Of a stretch of 26,124 nt of DNA, positions 14,962 through 22,141 are shown piece by piece. The stretch is from an uncultured Clostridia bacterium (GTDB taxonomy: Bacteria > Bacillota > Clostridia > UBA1381). Numbering within the stretch: position 1 is the first letter of the stretch; each line of letters opens with the position of its first letter. Under the pieces are notes generated by a model. That model was not told where the DNA came from, searched no databases, and worked only from the letters and a program-made list of their open reading frames with translations. Location of the stretch: NCBI GenBank assembly GCA_959602045.1, contig CAUGRT010000039.1, positions 1 to 26,124 of the forward strand. Reading direction: 5' to 3'. Made by a program: the position numbers and the translations under genes.

Positions 14962-15828
14962 TTAAAGCTTTCCGCCGTATACGGGGAAGAAGCTGCTGTC
15001 GCCATAGTCTTTGATATGCTCTACATTTTTCAGCAATTCCATATCCTGAGCCGAAATCTCAAAATCCAGCTGTGCATTTTCACGCATATGCTGCGGCGAT
15101 TCGGTTTTCGGCAGTACAATCATGCCGAGCTGCAAATCATATTTCAGACAAAGCTGTGCGACCGAAACCCCATATTTTTCGGCAATCCGGATGATTTCCG
15201 GATTCTTCAATGCCTCGCCGTGAGCGATCGGCGAATAAGCTTCTACCAGAATATTTTGCTGATTGCAATACTCAATCAGCTCCAGCGGCGTATTGGAGAT
15301 ATGCGCAAGCAGCTGATTCACCATCGGCTTTACCGTACAATCCGCGGTGATATTGTCGATGTCCTCCTTTTGGAAGTTGGAAATGCCGATAGCGCGGAGC
15401 TTGCCGGCTTTCAATGCAGTTTCCATCGCTCTCCAGACTTCTTTGTTTTCCTCAAAATATCGGTTGTCGGATTGGTTCACTTCAACCCACGGCTGCGGAC
15501 TGTGAATCAGCATCAGATCAATAAAGTCCAATTTTGCGGTCTTTAATGAAGTGTCGATGGACTCCAGTGCCGACGCGTAGCTTTTATTTTCGGCGGCAAC
15601 CTTTGAGGTGATAAAGATGTCATCGCGGCGGATTCCGGATTCGCGGACGCCGTTTCCGACTTCTTCCTCGTTTCCGTATGCCTGCGCCGTGTCGATGTGA
15701 CGATAACCGATTTCAATTGCGTTTTTTACGGCGTCCTTTGCCGCCGCTCCCTTGATCAGCCATGTGCCGAGAGCAAGCTTGGGGATTTGTACCCCGTTTG
15801 TCAGTGTATATGCTTCTTCAAATATCAT
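14962..15828 (-). CDS. Aldo/keto reductase
   Basis: A 288-residue second member of the AKR superfamily. The tetrad is intact: Asp46, Tyr51 (HIDTAQAY), Lys76 (TSKVA) and His109 (LIHSP). IGISNF and VLPKTESPQHM complete the cofactor site. It is clearly related to the other reductase of the cluster but too divergent to be a recent duplicate. AAAGGAG precedes the ATG with normal spacing. A 174-bp gap with a palindromic element separates it from the cupin gene upstream, so it may have partly independent expression. Confidence 0.92.
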   Translation of the reverse strand: MIFEEAYTLTNGVQIPKLALGTWLIKGAAAKDAVKNAIEIGYRHIDTAQAYGNEEEVGNGVRESGIRRDDIFITSKVAAENKSYASALESIDTSLKTAKLDFIDLMLIHSPQPWVEVNQSDNRYFEENKEVWRAMETALKAGKLRAIGISNFQKEDIDNITADCTVKPMVNQLLAHISNTPLELIEYCNQQNILVEAYSPIAHGEALKNPEIIRIAEKYGVSVAQLCLKYDLQLGMIVLPKTESPQHMRENAQLDFEISAQDMELLKNVEHIKDYGDSSFFPVYGGKL

Positions 15829-15879
15829 GATAAATCTCCTTTCATGGATAAAAATTTGCCGATGATTGATTCTTGTTCG

Positions 15880-15977
15880 GGGAATGGATCAGTTTGTCAT
15901 TCTGTTACGGCTCAAACATCCGCTACGCTGCGCGGAGTAGAACTCGCCTGCACAGCCTGCCAAACAGATCCATTCTC
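15880..15977. repeat. 98-bp palindromic intergenic element
   Basis: The arm GAATGGATCAGTTTG (15882-15896) pairs with CAAACAGATCCATTC (15961-15975) with one mismatch, closing a loop of about 64 bases. An inner hairpin (TCCGC and GCGGA, about 15919-15936) sits in the loop, whose sequence is richer in GC than its surroundings. No coding potential is seen. It could be a small non-autonomous repeat inserted between operon genes or a structured mRNA element. No second copy is in the window. Confidence 0.55.
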
Positions 15978-16002
15978 AAAGCTTTCAGATTATTATCCTT
16001 AC

Positions 16003-16413
16003 CTAATTGGCTTTTTCATATTCCTCATCGGTTACAGGCTCACACCATTCTGTTGAACAATCCTCGCCCGGAACTTCAATTGCCAGATGCTGAAACCATG
16101 AATCAGCCGCCGCACCGTGCCAGTGCTTTACATTGGCAGGAATGTGAACGACATCGCCCGGATGCAGCTCAATCGGAGCTTTGCCGGCTTCCTGATACAG
16201 TCCCTTTCCGGCTGTAACGAGCAGCATTTGTCCGCCGCCGCTTTTGGCGTGATGAATGTGCCAGTTGTTTCGGCATTTTGGCTCAAATGTCACATTGCCG
16301 ACAGAAACCTGTTCGGTTGAGAGCATGTTCAGATAGCTTTTGCCGATAAAATATTTTGCAAATGCGGTATTTTCAGCGCCTGTCGGAAAGACGCTCATTT
16401 CTTTGTTTTCCAT
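16003..16413 (-). CDS. Cupin domain protein
   Basis: A 136-residue single-domain cupin. Both cupin motifs are present: WHIHHAKSGGGQMLLVTAGKG and, after about 20 residues, HPGDVVHIPANVKHWHGA, supplying the histidines expected to bind one metal ion. Related small cupins act as isomerases or lyases, or have no known activity. The start at 16413 is preferred over an extended frame (to 16521) because GGAGGATT sits right before it and the longer frame would run 83 bp into the flavodoxin gene. It is the second gene of the cluster, 25 bp after the flavodoxin gene. Confidence 0.9.
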   Translation of the reverse strand: MENKEMSVFPTGAENTAFAKYFIGKSYLNMLSTEQVSVGNVTFEPKCRNNWHIHHAKSGGGQMLLVTAGKGLYQEAGKAPIELHPGDVVHIPANVKHWHGAAADSWFQHLAIEVPGEDCSTEWCEPVTDEEYEKAN

Positions 16414-16438
16414 AATAATCCTCCGTTCTGTCATTTTG

Positions 16439-16951
16439 TTATTTTTCTTCAATCCACTTTTCAATATCTTTTTTTGATTTCCCTGCACTGCCGCCGTGAA
16501 TTGCGATTCCGCGCCGAACATCGGCTGTGGGGCAGAGCTTTTTTATATCCTCAACGCTTTTACCCAAGCCGCTGCCCTCATGCGTGCAAAACGGTTTGAT
16601 GATTTTGCCGCTAAAATCAAAATGCTCCAGAAAAGTGAATACTGCCATCGGCATGGTACTCCAATAGTTCGGATAGCCGAGATAAATCACCGAATACGGG
16701 TCAAGGCTGTCGGGATAATTTTTCAACTCCGGGCGCTTGTTTTGCTGCTGATCGCGGCGAGCCTGTTCGATACATTCGTTATAATTCTTTGAATAAGGCT
16801 TCGTCTGTTCGATTTTGAACTTGCCGGCGCCGGTCAGCTCTCTGAGCATATCCGCGACAATTTCGGTATTGCCGACAGACAGCGTGCGGATTTCTCCGTT
16901 CACATAATTTTCATCTGCTCTGGAATAAAACACAACTAATGATTGAGCCAT
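16439..16951 (-). CDS. Flavodoxin family protein
   Basis: A 170-residue flavodoxin of the PF12682-like type found beside reductases in Firmicutes. The N-terminal FMN phosphate-binding loop appears as VVFYSRADENY, followed by GNTEIVADML. YLGYPNYWSTMPMAVFTFLE and HEGSGLG match the isoalloxazine-binding loops. It should bind FMN and move electrons in the cytoplasm. The start at 16951 has GGAAAGGA about 11-12 bp upstream and begins at the first beta strand; a longer frame to 16984 adds an unrelated charged stretch. It is the first gene of the leftward cluster, divergent from the LysR-type regulator. Confidence 0.9.
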   Translation of the reverse strand: MAQSLVVFYSRADENYVNGEIRTLSVGNTEIVADMLRELTGAGKFKIEQTKPYSKNYNECIEQARRDQQQNKRPELKNYPDSLDPYSVIYLGYPNYWSTMPMAVFTFLEHFDFSGKIIKPFCTHEGSGLGKSVEDIKKLCPTADVRRGIAIHGGSAGKSKKDIEKWIEEK

Positions 16952-17007
16952 TTTATTCTCATTCCTTTCCGTTCCAAAAGACACAAAGTCTTTTTTTGAT
17001 CTGTACT

Positions 17008-17056
17008 TATTATAACATAAACAATATTGACATGGAATATCCGATATGTTATAATA
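17008..17056. promoter_or_regulatory. Symmetric divergent promoter region (LysR gene / redox operon)
   Basis: Perfect 12-bp arms TATTATAACATA (17008-17019) and TATGTTATAATA (17045-17056) flank 25 bp. Each arm contains an extended -10, TGTTATAAT, on opposite strands. Rightward, TTGACA (17027-17032), a 17-bp spacer and TATAAT (17050-17055) form a consensus promoter for the LysR gene. Leftward, the -10 (17009-17014) has only a poor -35, as expected for an activator-dependent operon. A second dyad, ATATC-C-GATAT (17037-17047), overlaps both and may be the LysR site. Confidence 0.8.
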
Positions 17057-17095
17057 GCATTAACTTAAAGTTTATACGATTCGAGGGAGAGTTCT

Positions 17096-17995
17096 ATGTA
17101 CAATCCGATGCTTGATACCTTCATAGCGGTTGCCGATCACGGCAGTTTTGCAAAGGCGGCGGAGGCTTTATATATTTCATCGACCGCTGTTATGAAGCAG
17201 ATGAATAATCTGGAGGCGCATTTGGCGTTAAAGCTGATTGAGCGGACGCAGTCGGGGGTGCGGCTGACGGCAGCAGGAGAGGTGATTTACCGCAACGCGA
17301 AATTCATGATTGACTATTCAAAGCGATCCATTGACGAGGCGGTTGCCGCAACGCGCAAATATGACACGACCTTTTGCGTGGGGACTTCGCTGCTCAATCC
17401 GGCAAAGCCGTTTATGGATTTATGGTATCGGATCAATCGGCAATTCCCGGATTATAAGCTGCATCTTGTACAGTTTGAGGACGATCATGAGGGAATCCTG
17501 TCCGAAATTGAGAAGCTGGGAGAGAAGTTTGATTTTCTGATTGGGGTGTGCGATTCAAAGCAGTGGATGTCGCGGTGCCGGTTTATGCCGTTGGGCAGGT
17601 ATCAAAAGATGATAGCGGTATCGAGAGAACATCGTCTGGCGTCGAAAGAGTCCGTTAATGTGGAGGATTTATATGGCGAAACGCTCATCATGGTGAAACA
17701 GGGGGATTCAATCGTCAATGATTTTTTGCGTAATGATCTGGAACAAAATCATCCGCAGATTCATATTGAGGACGCACCGTATTTCTATGATTTATCCGTA
17801 TTCAATCGCTGTGCTGAAACAGGCAGCGTTCTTTTGACAATTGAGTGCTGGAAGGACGTTCATCCGGGTTTGGTTACGATTCCGGTCAATTGGAATTATT
17901 CGATTCCTTACGGCTTGCTTTATAGCAATAACGCGTCACCGGATATTTTAGCGTTTGCTGAAGCCGCACGGAAAGAATGTGGATTTTCCGAATAA
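17096..17995 (+). CDS. LysR-family transcriptional regulator
   Basis: A 299-residue DNA-binding regulator. The N-terminal winged helix-turn-helix (about 1-60) shows the LysR pattern FIAVADHGSFAKAAEALYIS, then KQMNNLEAHL and RLTAAGE. The remainder is a periplasmic-binding-protein-like effector domain (about 90-295), of reduced similarity to well-studied members, so the inducer is unknown. GGGAGA lies about 6 bp before the ATG. It is divergent from the flavodoxin to aldo/keto reductase cluster, the normal arrangement for a LysR regulator of its neighbour, and the shared symmetric promoter suggests it controls both itself and the operon. The next gene has its own promoter just downstream. Confidence 0.93.
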   Translation: MYNPMLDTFIAVADHGSFAKAAEALYISSTAVMKQMNNLEAHLALKLIERTQSGVRLTAAGEVIYRNAKFMIDYSKRSIDEAVAATRKYDTTFCVGTSLLNPAKPFMDLWYRINRQFPDYKLHLVQFEDDHEGILSEIEKLGEKFDFLIGVCDSKQWMSRCRFMPLGRYQKMIAVSREHRLASKESVNVEDLYGETLIMVKQGDSIVNDFLRNDLEQNHPQIHIEDAPYFYDLSVFNRCAETGSVLLTIECWKDVHPGLVTIPVNWNYSIPYGLLYSNNASPDILAFAEAARKECGFSE

Positions 17996-18021
17996 TTCTT
18001 ACATAAAAAGCGAAAAAAGAC

Positions 18022-18050
18022 TTGACATATGCGCTGACACATTCTATAAT
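18022..18050 (+). promoter_or_regulatory. Consensus promoter of the HD-domain gene
   Basis: TTGACA (18022-18027), a 17-bp spacer and TATAAT (18045-18050), an exact sigma-A consensus. It lies 26 bp after the LysR stop and inside the upstream extension of the HD-protein frame, so the real start is further downstream at 18102. Confidence 0.9.
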
Positions 18051-18101
18051 GATACTGTGCAGGCAGGATTGGATTGTCTGTCTGCTTGGAGGGAAGCGGC
18101 A

Positions 18102-18572
18102 ATGAGGAGTCTTTATAGATATTTGAACGAGGTGCGGAAAAATTCCAGATTGGATGAAACGGAAAAGTTCATTCAGCATGGCGATACAACATGCCTGTTG
18201 CATACGGCTGCGGTTGCTTATTACAGTATCAAATTGGCGGAACGTCTGGGACTGAAAGTAAATAGGAAAGAATTGATCCGCGGCGCACTGTTGCATGATT
18301 ATTTTCTTTATGACTGGCATGACGGAAAAAAGGAGCGGCGGATTCACGGATTTACCCATCCGTCCAGAGCGCTTCGGAATGCGATGGAGGATTTTGAACT
18401 GACGGAGCGTGAAAAGGATATTATTAAGAAGCACATGTTTCCGCTTACACCAATACCGCCGAAATTTCGGGAGAGTATTCTGGTGTGTATTGTAGACAAA
18501 TATTGTTCGCTTTACGAAACCATAAAAAGAAAGAATACGTATGCCGGTTTGCGTGCTGTCATTCGCCGATAG
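18102..18572 (+). CDS. HD-domain metal-dependent phosphohydrolase
   Basis: A 156-residue soluble protein with an HD domain. Candidate metal ligands are His34 (CLLHTAAVAYY), the His65-Asp66 doublet (GALLHDYFLYDWHD), His82/His86 (IHGFTHPSRA), His111 (KKHMFPL) and Asp132 (CIVDKY). HD proteins usually cleave phosphoester bonds in nucleotides; the substrate here is unknown. GGAGGG lies 8 bp before the ATG, and the frame upstream of it overlaps the LysR gene and the promoter. The next gene starts 29 bp later, and this pairing of an HD protein with a PF06541 membrane protein suggests one transcription unit. Confidence 0.88.
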   Translation: MRSLYRYLNEVRKNSRLDETEKFIQHGDTTCLLHTAAVAYYSIKLAERLGLKVNRKELIRGALLHDYFLYDWHDGKKERRIHGFTHPSRALRNAMEDFELTEREKDIIKKHMFPLTPIPPKFRESILVCIVDKYCSLYETIKRKNTYAGLRAVIRR

Positions 18573-18601
18573 GTTAGGAAGATACGGAGGGAGGAAGCCT
18601 T

Positions 18602-19246
18602 ATGGATATGTACCGATATTTTATCTGTTTTGTGCTTTATAGCTTTATTGGCTGGTTGTATGAATCTACATATTATACGCTGCGATACAGAAAGCCTGTG
18701 AACACCGGTTTTTTGAACGGATGCTTTTGCCCGATTTACGGAATCGGCGCCTTGCTGGATGTTGCGATTTTGGGCAGAATCCAAAATGTCTGGGTTTTGT
18801 TTTTGGCAGGCATGGTACTGACGGGAAGTTTGGAGTATTTTGTTTCGTGGGTATTGGAGGAAATCTTTGATACGCGCTGGTGGGATTATTCCGCATGGCC
18901 GTTTAATATTAACGGACGGGTTTGTTTGGCTGCCGAGCTGGCGTTTGGAATCCTTTCGGTGCTGTTGATTAAGGTCATTCATCCTGCGGCGATCAGCTAT
19001 ATTGCGAGAATGCCGGAGAGAACCATTCATTTTGTTTGTTTGATTCCGGCGCTGATTCTTTTGATGGATCTGATTATGACGGTCAGACATTCGGAGAAGT
19101 TTGAAAAGAAGCTTTGGTTTGTTAATATGGGACCGGGGATTCTGACCGAGGGCGGATGGCACAAATGGTCAAAGCGCACGAGTCTGCCGATGCCAAAGAT
19201 GCCGGATTTGATTAAGCGCTTGATGGATTACATAAACGGACGATAA
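18602..19246 (+). CDS. Putative ABC-transporter type IV-like membrane protein (PF06541 type)
   Basis: A 214-residue integral membrane protein with about five to six hydrophobic segments (about 5-22, 45-60, 63-88, 107-125, 140-160). The start, YRYFICFVLYSFIGWLYES, and the central WWDYSAWPFNINGRVCL are characteristic of the PF06541/DUF1113 family, common in Clostridia and of unknown function despite its name. The C-terminal tail (about 165-214) is charged and should be cytoplasmic. No ATPase is adjacent. GGAGGGAGG precedes the ATG, and a terminator follows directly, ending a two-gene unit with the HD protein. Confidence 0.88.
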   Translation: MDMYRYFICFVLYSFIGWLYESTYYTLRYRKPVNTGFLNGCFCPIYGIGALLDVAILGRIQNVWVLFLAGMVLTGSLEYFVSWVLEEIFDTRWWDYSAWPFNINGRVCLAAELAFGILSVLLIKVIHPAAISYIARMPERTIHFVCLIPALILLMDLIMTVRHSEKFEKKLWFVNMGPGILTEGGWHKWSKRTSLPMPKMPDLIKRLMDYINGR

Positions 19247-19271
19247 AAAAAGCTGCTGAGGCGGCTTTTTT
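19246..19271. terminator. Intrinsic terminator of the HD/PF06541 unit
   Basis: AAAAAAGCTGC and GCGGCTTTTTT form an 11-bp stem with one G-U pair and a TGAG loop directly after the stop codon. It is symmetrical and could work in both directions. Confidence 0.9.
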
Positions 19272-19368
19272 GTTGTCAAAAATTCGCTTGAAACAGGGAA
19301 AATAGGGGAATATGTGACAAAAAATAAGATACTTATATTACATTTTGGATAAATTTATCGAAATATTA

Positions 19369-19559
19369 TTGACATTTTTGAAAAAATCATATATCCTTAT
19401 TAGGTGAGGTTTTTTCTTTGAGATCCGGACAAAAAATTTTGCCGTCTGAGTATAGGGAGTATACTTGTGTGGGGGATATGAAAATTTTTGGCTGGTGTTA
19501 TTCAATCGGATAAATTCTCATAGAAGTACAATACAGAATGAAGAGAAAGGAAGAATGAA
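19369..19559 (+). promoter_or_regulatory. Promoter and long, possibly structured leader of the purine permease
   Basis: TTGACA at 19369-19374 is followed at short spacing by TATATC (19390-19395) or at 17 bp by TATCCT (19392-19397). The leader of about 155 nt contains a perfect hairpin AGTATA-GGGAG-TATACT (19449-19465) and a longer pairing of ATGAAAATTT (about 19478-19487) with AAATTCTCAT (about 19513-19522, one mismatch). The conserved core of the purine riboswitch is not seen. The rest of the gap (19272-19368) is AT-rich with nothing recognisable. Confidence 0.45.
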
Positions 19560-20915
19560 ATGGAAAGATTAGAAAAGCTTTTCAAAATTCGAGAGCGCGG
19601 ATCAAACGTGCGAACTGAAATCATCGCCGGTATTACAACATTTCTTGCAATGGCGTACATATTGGCAGTAAACCCCAACTATTTGTCACAAGCAGGAATG
19701 CCGGCAGGGGCGGTATTTTCCGCTACGGCTATCTCGGCAGGAATTGCAACGCTATGTATGGCGTTTTTTGCAAACTACCCGGTAGCATTGGCATCCGGTA
19801 TGGGATTGAACGCATTTTTCGCATTTACGGTCTGCATAGGCATGAATCAGCCTTATCAGGTGGCTTTAACTGCGGTATTTGTTGAAGGTATTATCTTTAT
19901 GATTCTTTCACTGTTTAAATTCCGTGAAGCATTGGTAAATAAGATTCCGAACAACTTGAAGTTTGCGATTACAGCCGGAATCGGATTATTTATTTCGATT
20001 ATCGCGCTGTTAAATGCAGGAATTGTTGTTGCAAGTCCGTCCACAACGGTTACATTGGGTGATTTATCGGCAGCGCCGGTTGTATTGGCGATAGTAGGCT
20101 TGCTGATTATCGGTATTTTCCAGCATTTCAAGGTTCCCGGCGGTATTCTGCTCGGAATTTTGGTTACATGGGTACTGGGCATGGGCGCACAGCTGTGCGG
20201 TTGGTATGTAGTTGATCCGGAAGCGGGTGTATTCTCTGTATTCCCGTCATTCGAATCCAGTGCGTTTGCACTGCCGCTGTTCTGTGATTTTGACTTTAAC
20301 TTTGTTGTAAAGAGCTTGCCGACATTTGCAATTATTACATTTACATTCCTGTATACCGATATTTTCGATACAGTAGGAACATTGATCGGTGTTGCACAGA
20401 AGGGTAATCTTCTGGACGAAAAGGGCGAACTGCCGAAAGCCGGCGGCGCTTTGATGGCTGACGCTGTTGGTACAGTTGTGGGCGCTTGCCTGGGTACTTC
20501 AACGGTTACAAGCTATGTTGAGTCCAGTGCCGGTGTTGCAGCAGGCGGTAAGACAGGTTTTGCTTCCGTAGTAACGGCAATTTTGTTCTTCCTGTCCTTG
20601 TTGCTGGCTCCGATCTTCACATCCATTCCGTCTTTCGCAACTACTCCGGCAATGCTTTATGTTGGATTGCTGATGTTGTCGGCTGTAAAGAAGGTTGATT
20701 TTGAAGGCGACGCAGCAGATACAATCAGTGCATTCTTGACAATCGTTATGATGCCGCTGACCTATTCCATCGCGAACGGTATTATGTTCGGAATGTTGTC
20801 ATGGGTTATCCTGAAGATTGTTACCGGTAAGGTAAAGGAAATCAGCGGAGTAATGTGGGTTTCCGTTGTATTGTTTGCAATCTATATTGCATTCAAGGTA
20901 GCCGGTCTGGCGTAA
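19560..20915 (+). CDS. NCS2-family purine (adenine/guanine/hypoxanthine-type) permease
   Basis: A 451-residue inner-membrane transporter with the hydrophobic profile of the AzgA/PbuG branch of NCS2, about 12-14 membrane segments. Family features are the start RTEIIAGITTFLAMAYILAVNP, the segment GMGLNAFFAF, FTFLYTDIFDTVGTLIG and GTSTVTSYVESSAGVAAGGKTG. It should import purine bases with protons; which base cannot be decided. AAAGGA lies 8 bp before the ATG. It is monocistronic, between two terminators, with its own long leader. Length matches the family. Confidence 0.93.
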   Translation: MERLEKLFKIRERGSNVRTEIIAGITTFLAMAYILAVNPNYLSQAGMPAGAVFSATAISAGIATLCMAFFANYPVALASGMGLNAFFAFTVCIGMNQPYQVALTAVFVEGIIFMILSLFKFREALVNKIPNNLKFAITAGIGLFISIIALLNAGIVVASPSTTVTLGDLSAAPVVLAIVGLLIIGIFQHFKVPGGILLGILVTWVLGMGAQLCGWYVVDPEAGVFSVFPSFESSAFALPLFCDFDFNFVVKSLPTFAIITFTFLYTDIFDTVGTLIGVAQKGNLLDEKGELPKAGGALMADAVGTVVGACLGTSTVTSYVESSAGVAAGGKTGFASVVTAILFFLSLLLAPIFTSIPSFATTPAMLYVGLLMLSAVKKVDFEGDAADTISAFLTIVMMPLTYSIANGIMFGMLSWVILKIVTGKVKEISGVMWVSVVLFAIYIAFKVAGLA

Positions 20916-20940
20916 GCTTTGGATTTTTGAATTTAAGATC

Positions 20941-20987
20941 AAAAAGGCTTTTCGGCAAAATCGCGGGATTTTGCCGGAGAGCTTTTT
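20941..20987. terminator. Intrinsic terminator of the permease gene
   Basis: A long stem (arms 20941-20962 and 20967-20987, GCGG loop) with a run of A on the left and CTTTTT on the right. The central CGGCAAAATC and GATTTTGCCG arms pair perfectly. Confidence 0.92.
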
Positions 20988-21012
20988 CTTTCAGAAAAAT
21001 TATGAAAAAGTC

Positions 21013-21041
21013 TTGACATGGGACAGGTTTCATGTTATAAT
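21013..21041 (+). promoter_or_regulatory. Consensus extended -10 promoter of rpmG-secE-nusG-rplKA
   Basis: TTGACA (21013-21018), a 17-bp spacer and TATAAT (21036-21041) preceded by TGT, the extended -10. The start is expected near 21048, leaving a leader of about 160 nt before rpmG. Confidence 0.92.
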
Positions 21042-21070
21042 ATTGGAGAGATGAGTTAAAGCTCTTTTTT

Positions 21071-21189
21071 TATGTGTAATTTTTCACATATAGCCGAGTA
21101 ACAAATTAACAGAGGCGAGCAAGCCTGAATAAGATTACCCGAACGGGAGTTATTTTATTTCAGCCTCAGATTTTGTGCCGTGGGCACGG
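21071..21189 (+). promoter_or_regulatory. Structured 5' leader before rpmG
   Basis: Three hairpins follow one another. TATGTG and CACATA pair at 21071-21090. GAGGC (21112-21116) pairs with GCCTC (21163-21167) around an inner AATAA (21128-21132) / TTATT (21150-21154) and CCC/GGG helix. GTGCC and GGCAC pair at 21175-21187. I do not recognise a named leader family. It does not fold as a tRNA. Confidence 0.45.
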
Positions 21190-21206
21190 AAAGGAATGGG
21201 TACATC

Positions 21207-21356
21207 ATGAGAGTAAAGATCACTTTAGCATGCACAGAGTGCAAACAAAGAAATTACAATACTATGAAGAACAAGAAAAACGATCCGGATAGACTTGAGA
21301 TGAATAAGTATTGTAAATTCTGCAGAAAGCACACTCTTCACAAGGAAACGAAATAA
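21207..21356 (+). CDS. rpmG: 50S ribosomal protein L33
   Basis: A 49-residue ribosomal protein, standard length for L33. The start MRVKITLACTECKQRNY is diagnostic. Two Cys pairs, Cys9/Cys12 and Cys36/Cys39, show this is the zinc-binding form rather than the zinc-free paralogue. It belongs to the large subunit near the E site. AAAGGA precedes the ATG, and the stop codon overlaps the ribosome site of secE, which starts 11 bp later. The rpmG-secE-nusG order is conserved across Firmicutes. Confidence 0.97.
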   Translation: MRVKITLACTECKQRNYNTMKNKKNDPDRLEMNKYCKFCRKHTLHKETK

Positions 21357-21367
21357 GGAGTAGAAAA

Positions 21368-21589
21368 ATGGCAGATGCAAATGTAACAAATAAGACAGGC
21401 GGCAATAAAATCGTTAGGTATTTTAAAGAATGTAAGGCTGAACTCAAAAAAGTAACATGGCCGAATAAAGAGCAGCTGATTCATAATACAGGCGTTATAT
21501 TAGTGTTTATTGCTGTCGTAACCATTATTTTGTCCATTTTGGACGCAGGCTTTGCAAAGCTGTTCCAGTTGCTTACTAACCTGCTGTAA
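21368..21589 (+). CDS. secE: Preprotein translocase subunit SecE
   Basis: A 73-residue short-form SecE. The amphipathic segment RYFKECKAELKKVTWPNKEQ is the SecE signature. A single membrane helix follows (about residues 43-65). SecE is the essential clamp of the SecYEG channel, which exports proteins such as the surface set at the left of this window. AAGGAG lies at normal spacing before the ATG. It is co-transcribed with rpmG and nusG. Confidence 0.97.
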   Translation: MADANVTNKTGGNKIVRYFKECKAELKKVTWPNKEQLIHNTGVILVFIAVVTIILSILDAGFAKLFQLLTNLL

Positions 21590-21610
21590 AGCCGGGAAAG
21601 GAGAATGGTT

Positions 21611-22135
21611 ATGGCCGAAGAAGCACAATGGTATGTGGTTCACACATATTCAGGTTACGAAAATAAGGTTAAAGCCAATATTGAAAAGTCTGTTGAAAAC
21701 CGCGGAATTTCCGATTTGATTACAGACGTCAGAGTTCCCACCGAGGATGTCGTTGAGAAAAAAGGCGATACGGAAAAGGTGGTTAAGAGAAAAGTATTTC
21801 CGGGTTATGTTATTATTAAGATGATCATGACCGACGAAAGCTGGTTTGTTGTCCGGAATACACGAGGCGTCACAGGATTTGTCGGCCCCGGTTCTAAGCC
21901 TGTTCCGCTTTCTGACGCGGAAGTGGAGAGAATGGGCGTGGAAACGATTCGTATGGCGGCGATTGATTTCACAGTCGGCGATGAAGTGTCCATCAAGTCC
22001 GGGCCTATGGAAGGCTTTTCAGGCAAAATTACGAATATTGATGAAGCGACACGCAAGGTTAATGTATCGGTATCAATGTTCGGGCGCGAAACACCGGTGG
22101 AGATTGATTATACACAGGTTGAGCGTTTAGATTAA
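21611..22135 (+). CDS. nusG: Transcription termination/antitermination factor NusG
   Basis: A 174-residue transcription elongation factor. The NGN domain (about 1-110) starts WYVVHTYSGYENKV and contains GYVIIKM and VRNTRGVTGFVG, which contact RNA polymerase. The C-terminal KOW domain (about 122-174) has GDEVSIKSGPMEGFSGKI. An ATG two codons upstream (21605) is in frame, but it is only about 1 bp from AAAGGAG, while 21611 has a 7-bp spacing and is chosen. It lies 21 bp after secE. Confidence 0.97.
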   Translation: MAEEAQWYVVHTYSGYENKVKANIEKSVENRGISDLITDVRVPTEDVVEKKGDTEKVVKRKVFPGYVIIKMIMTDESWFVVRNTRGVTGFVGPGSKPVPLSDAEVERMGVETIRMAAIDFTVGDEVSIKSGPMEGFSGKITNIDEATRKVNVSVSMFGRETPVEIDYTQVERLD

Positions 22136-22141
22136 GTCCAT

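Noticed and set aside
14938..15546. 202-residue plus-strand frame opposite an aldo/keto reductase
   Set aside because: The minus-strand frame has a complete AKR tetrad and ribosome site; the plus frame is a shadow.
16411..16521. Longer start for the cupin protein
   Set aside because: The extension overlaps the flavodoxin gene in another frame and lacks a ribosome site; GGAGGATT right before 16413 decides for the short form.
17955..18101. 49-residue N-terminal extension of the HD protein
   Set aside because: It overlaps the LysR gene and contains the consensus promoter 18022-18050.
19380..19559. Classical purine riboswitch before the permease
   Set aside because: An ATATG near a G run looked suggestive, but the conserved loop segments and closing P1 arm were not found. 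Kept only as a structured leader of unknown class.
21048..21206. tRNA gene in front of the rpmG-secE operon
   Set aside because: tRNA-Trp is often near secE, but no acceptor stem, T-loop TTCRA pattern or anticodon arm in register could be found.
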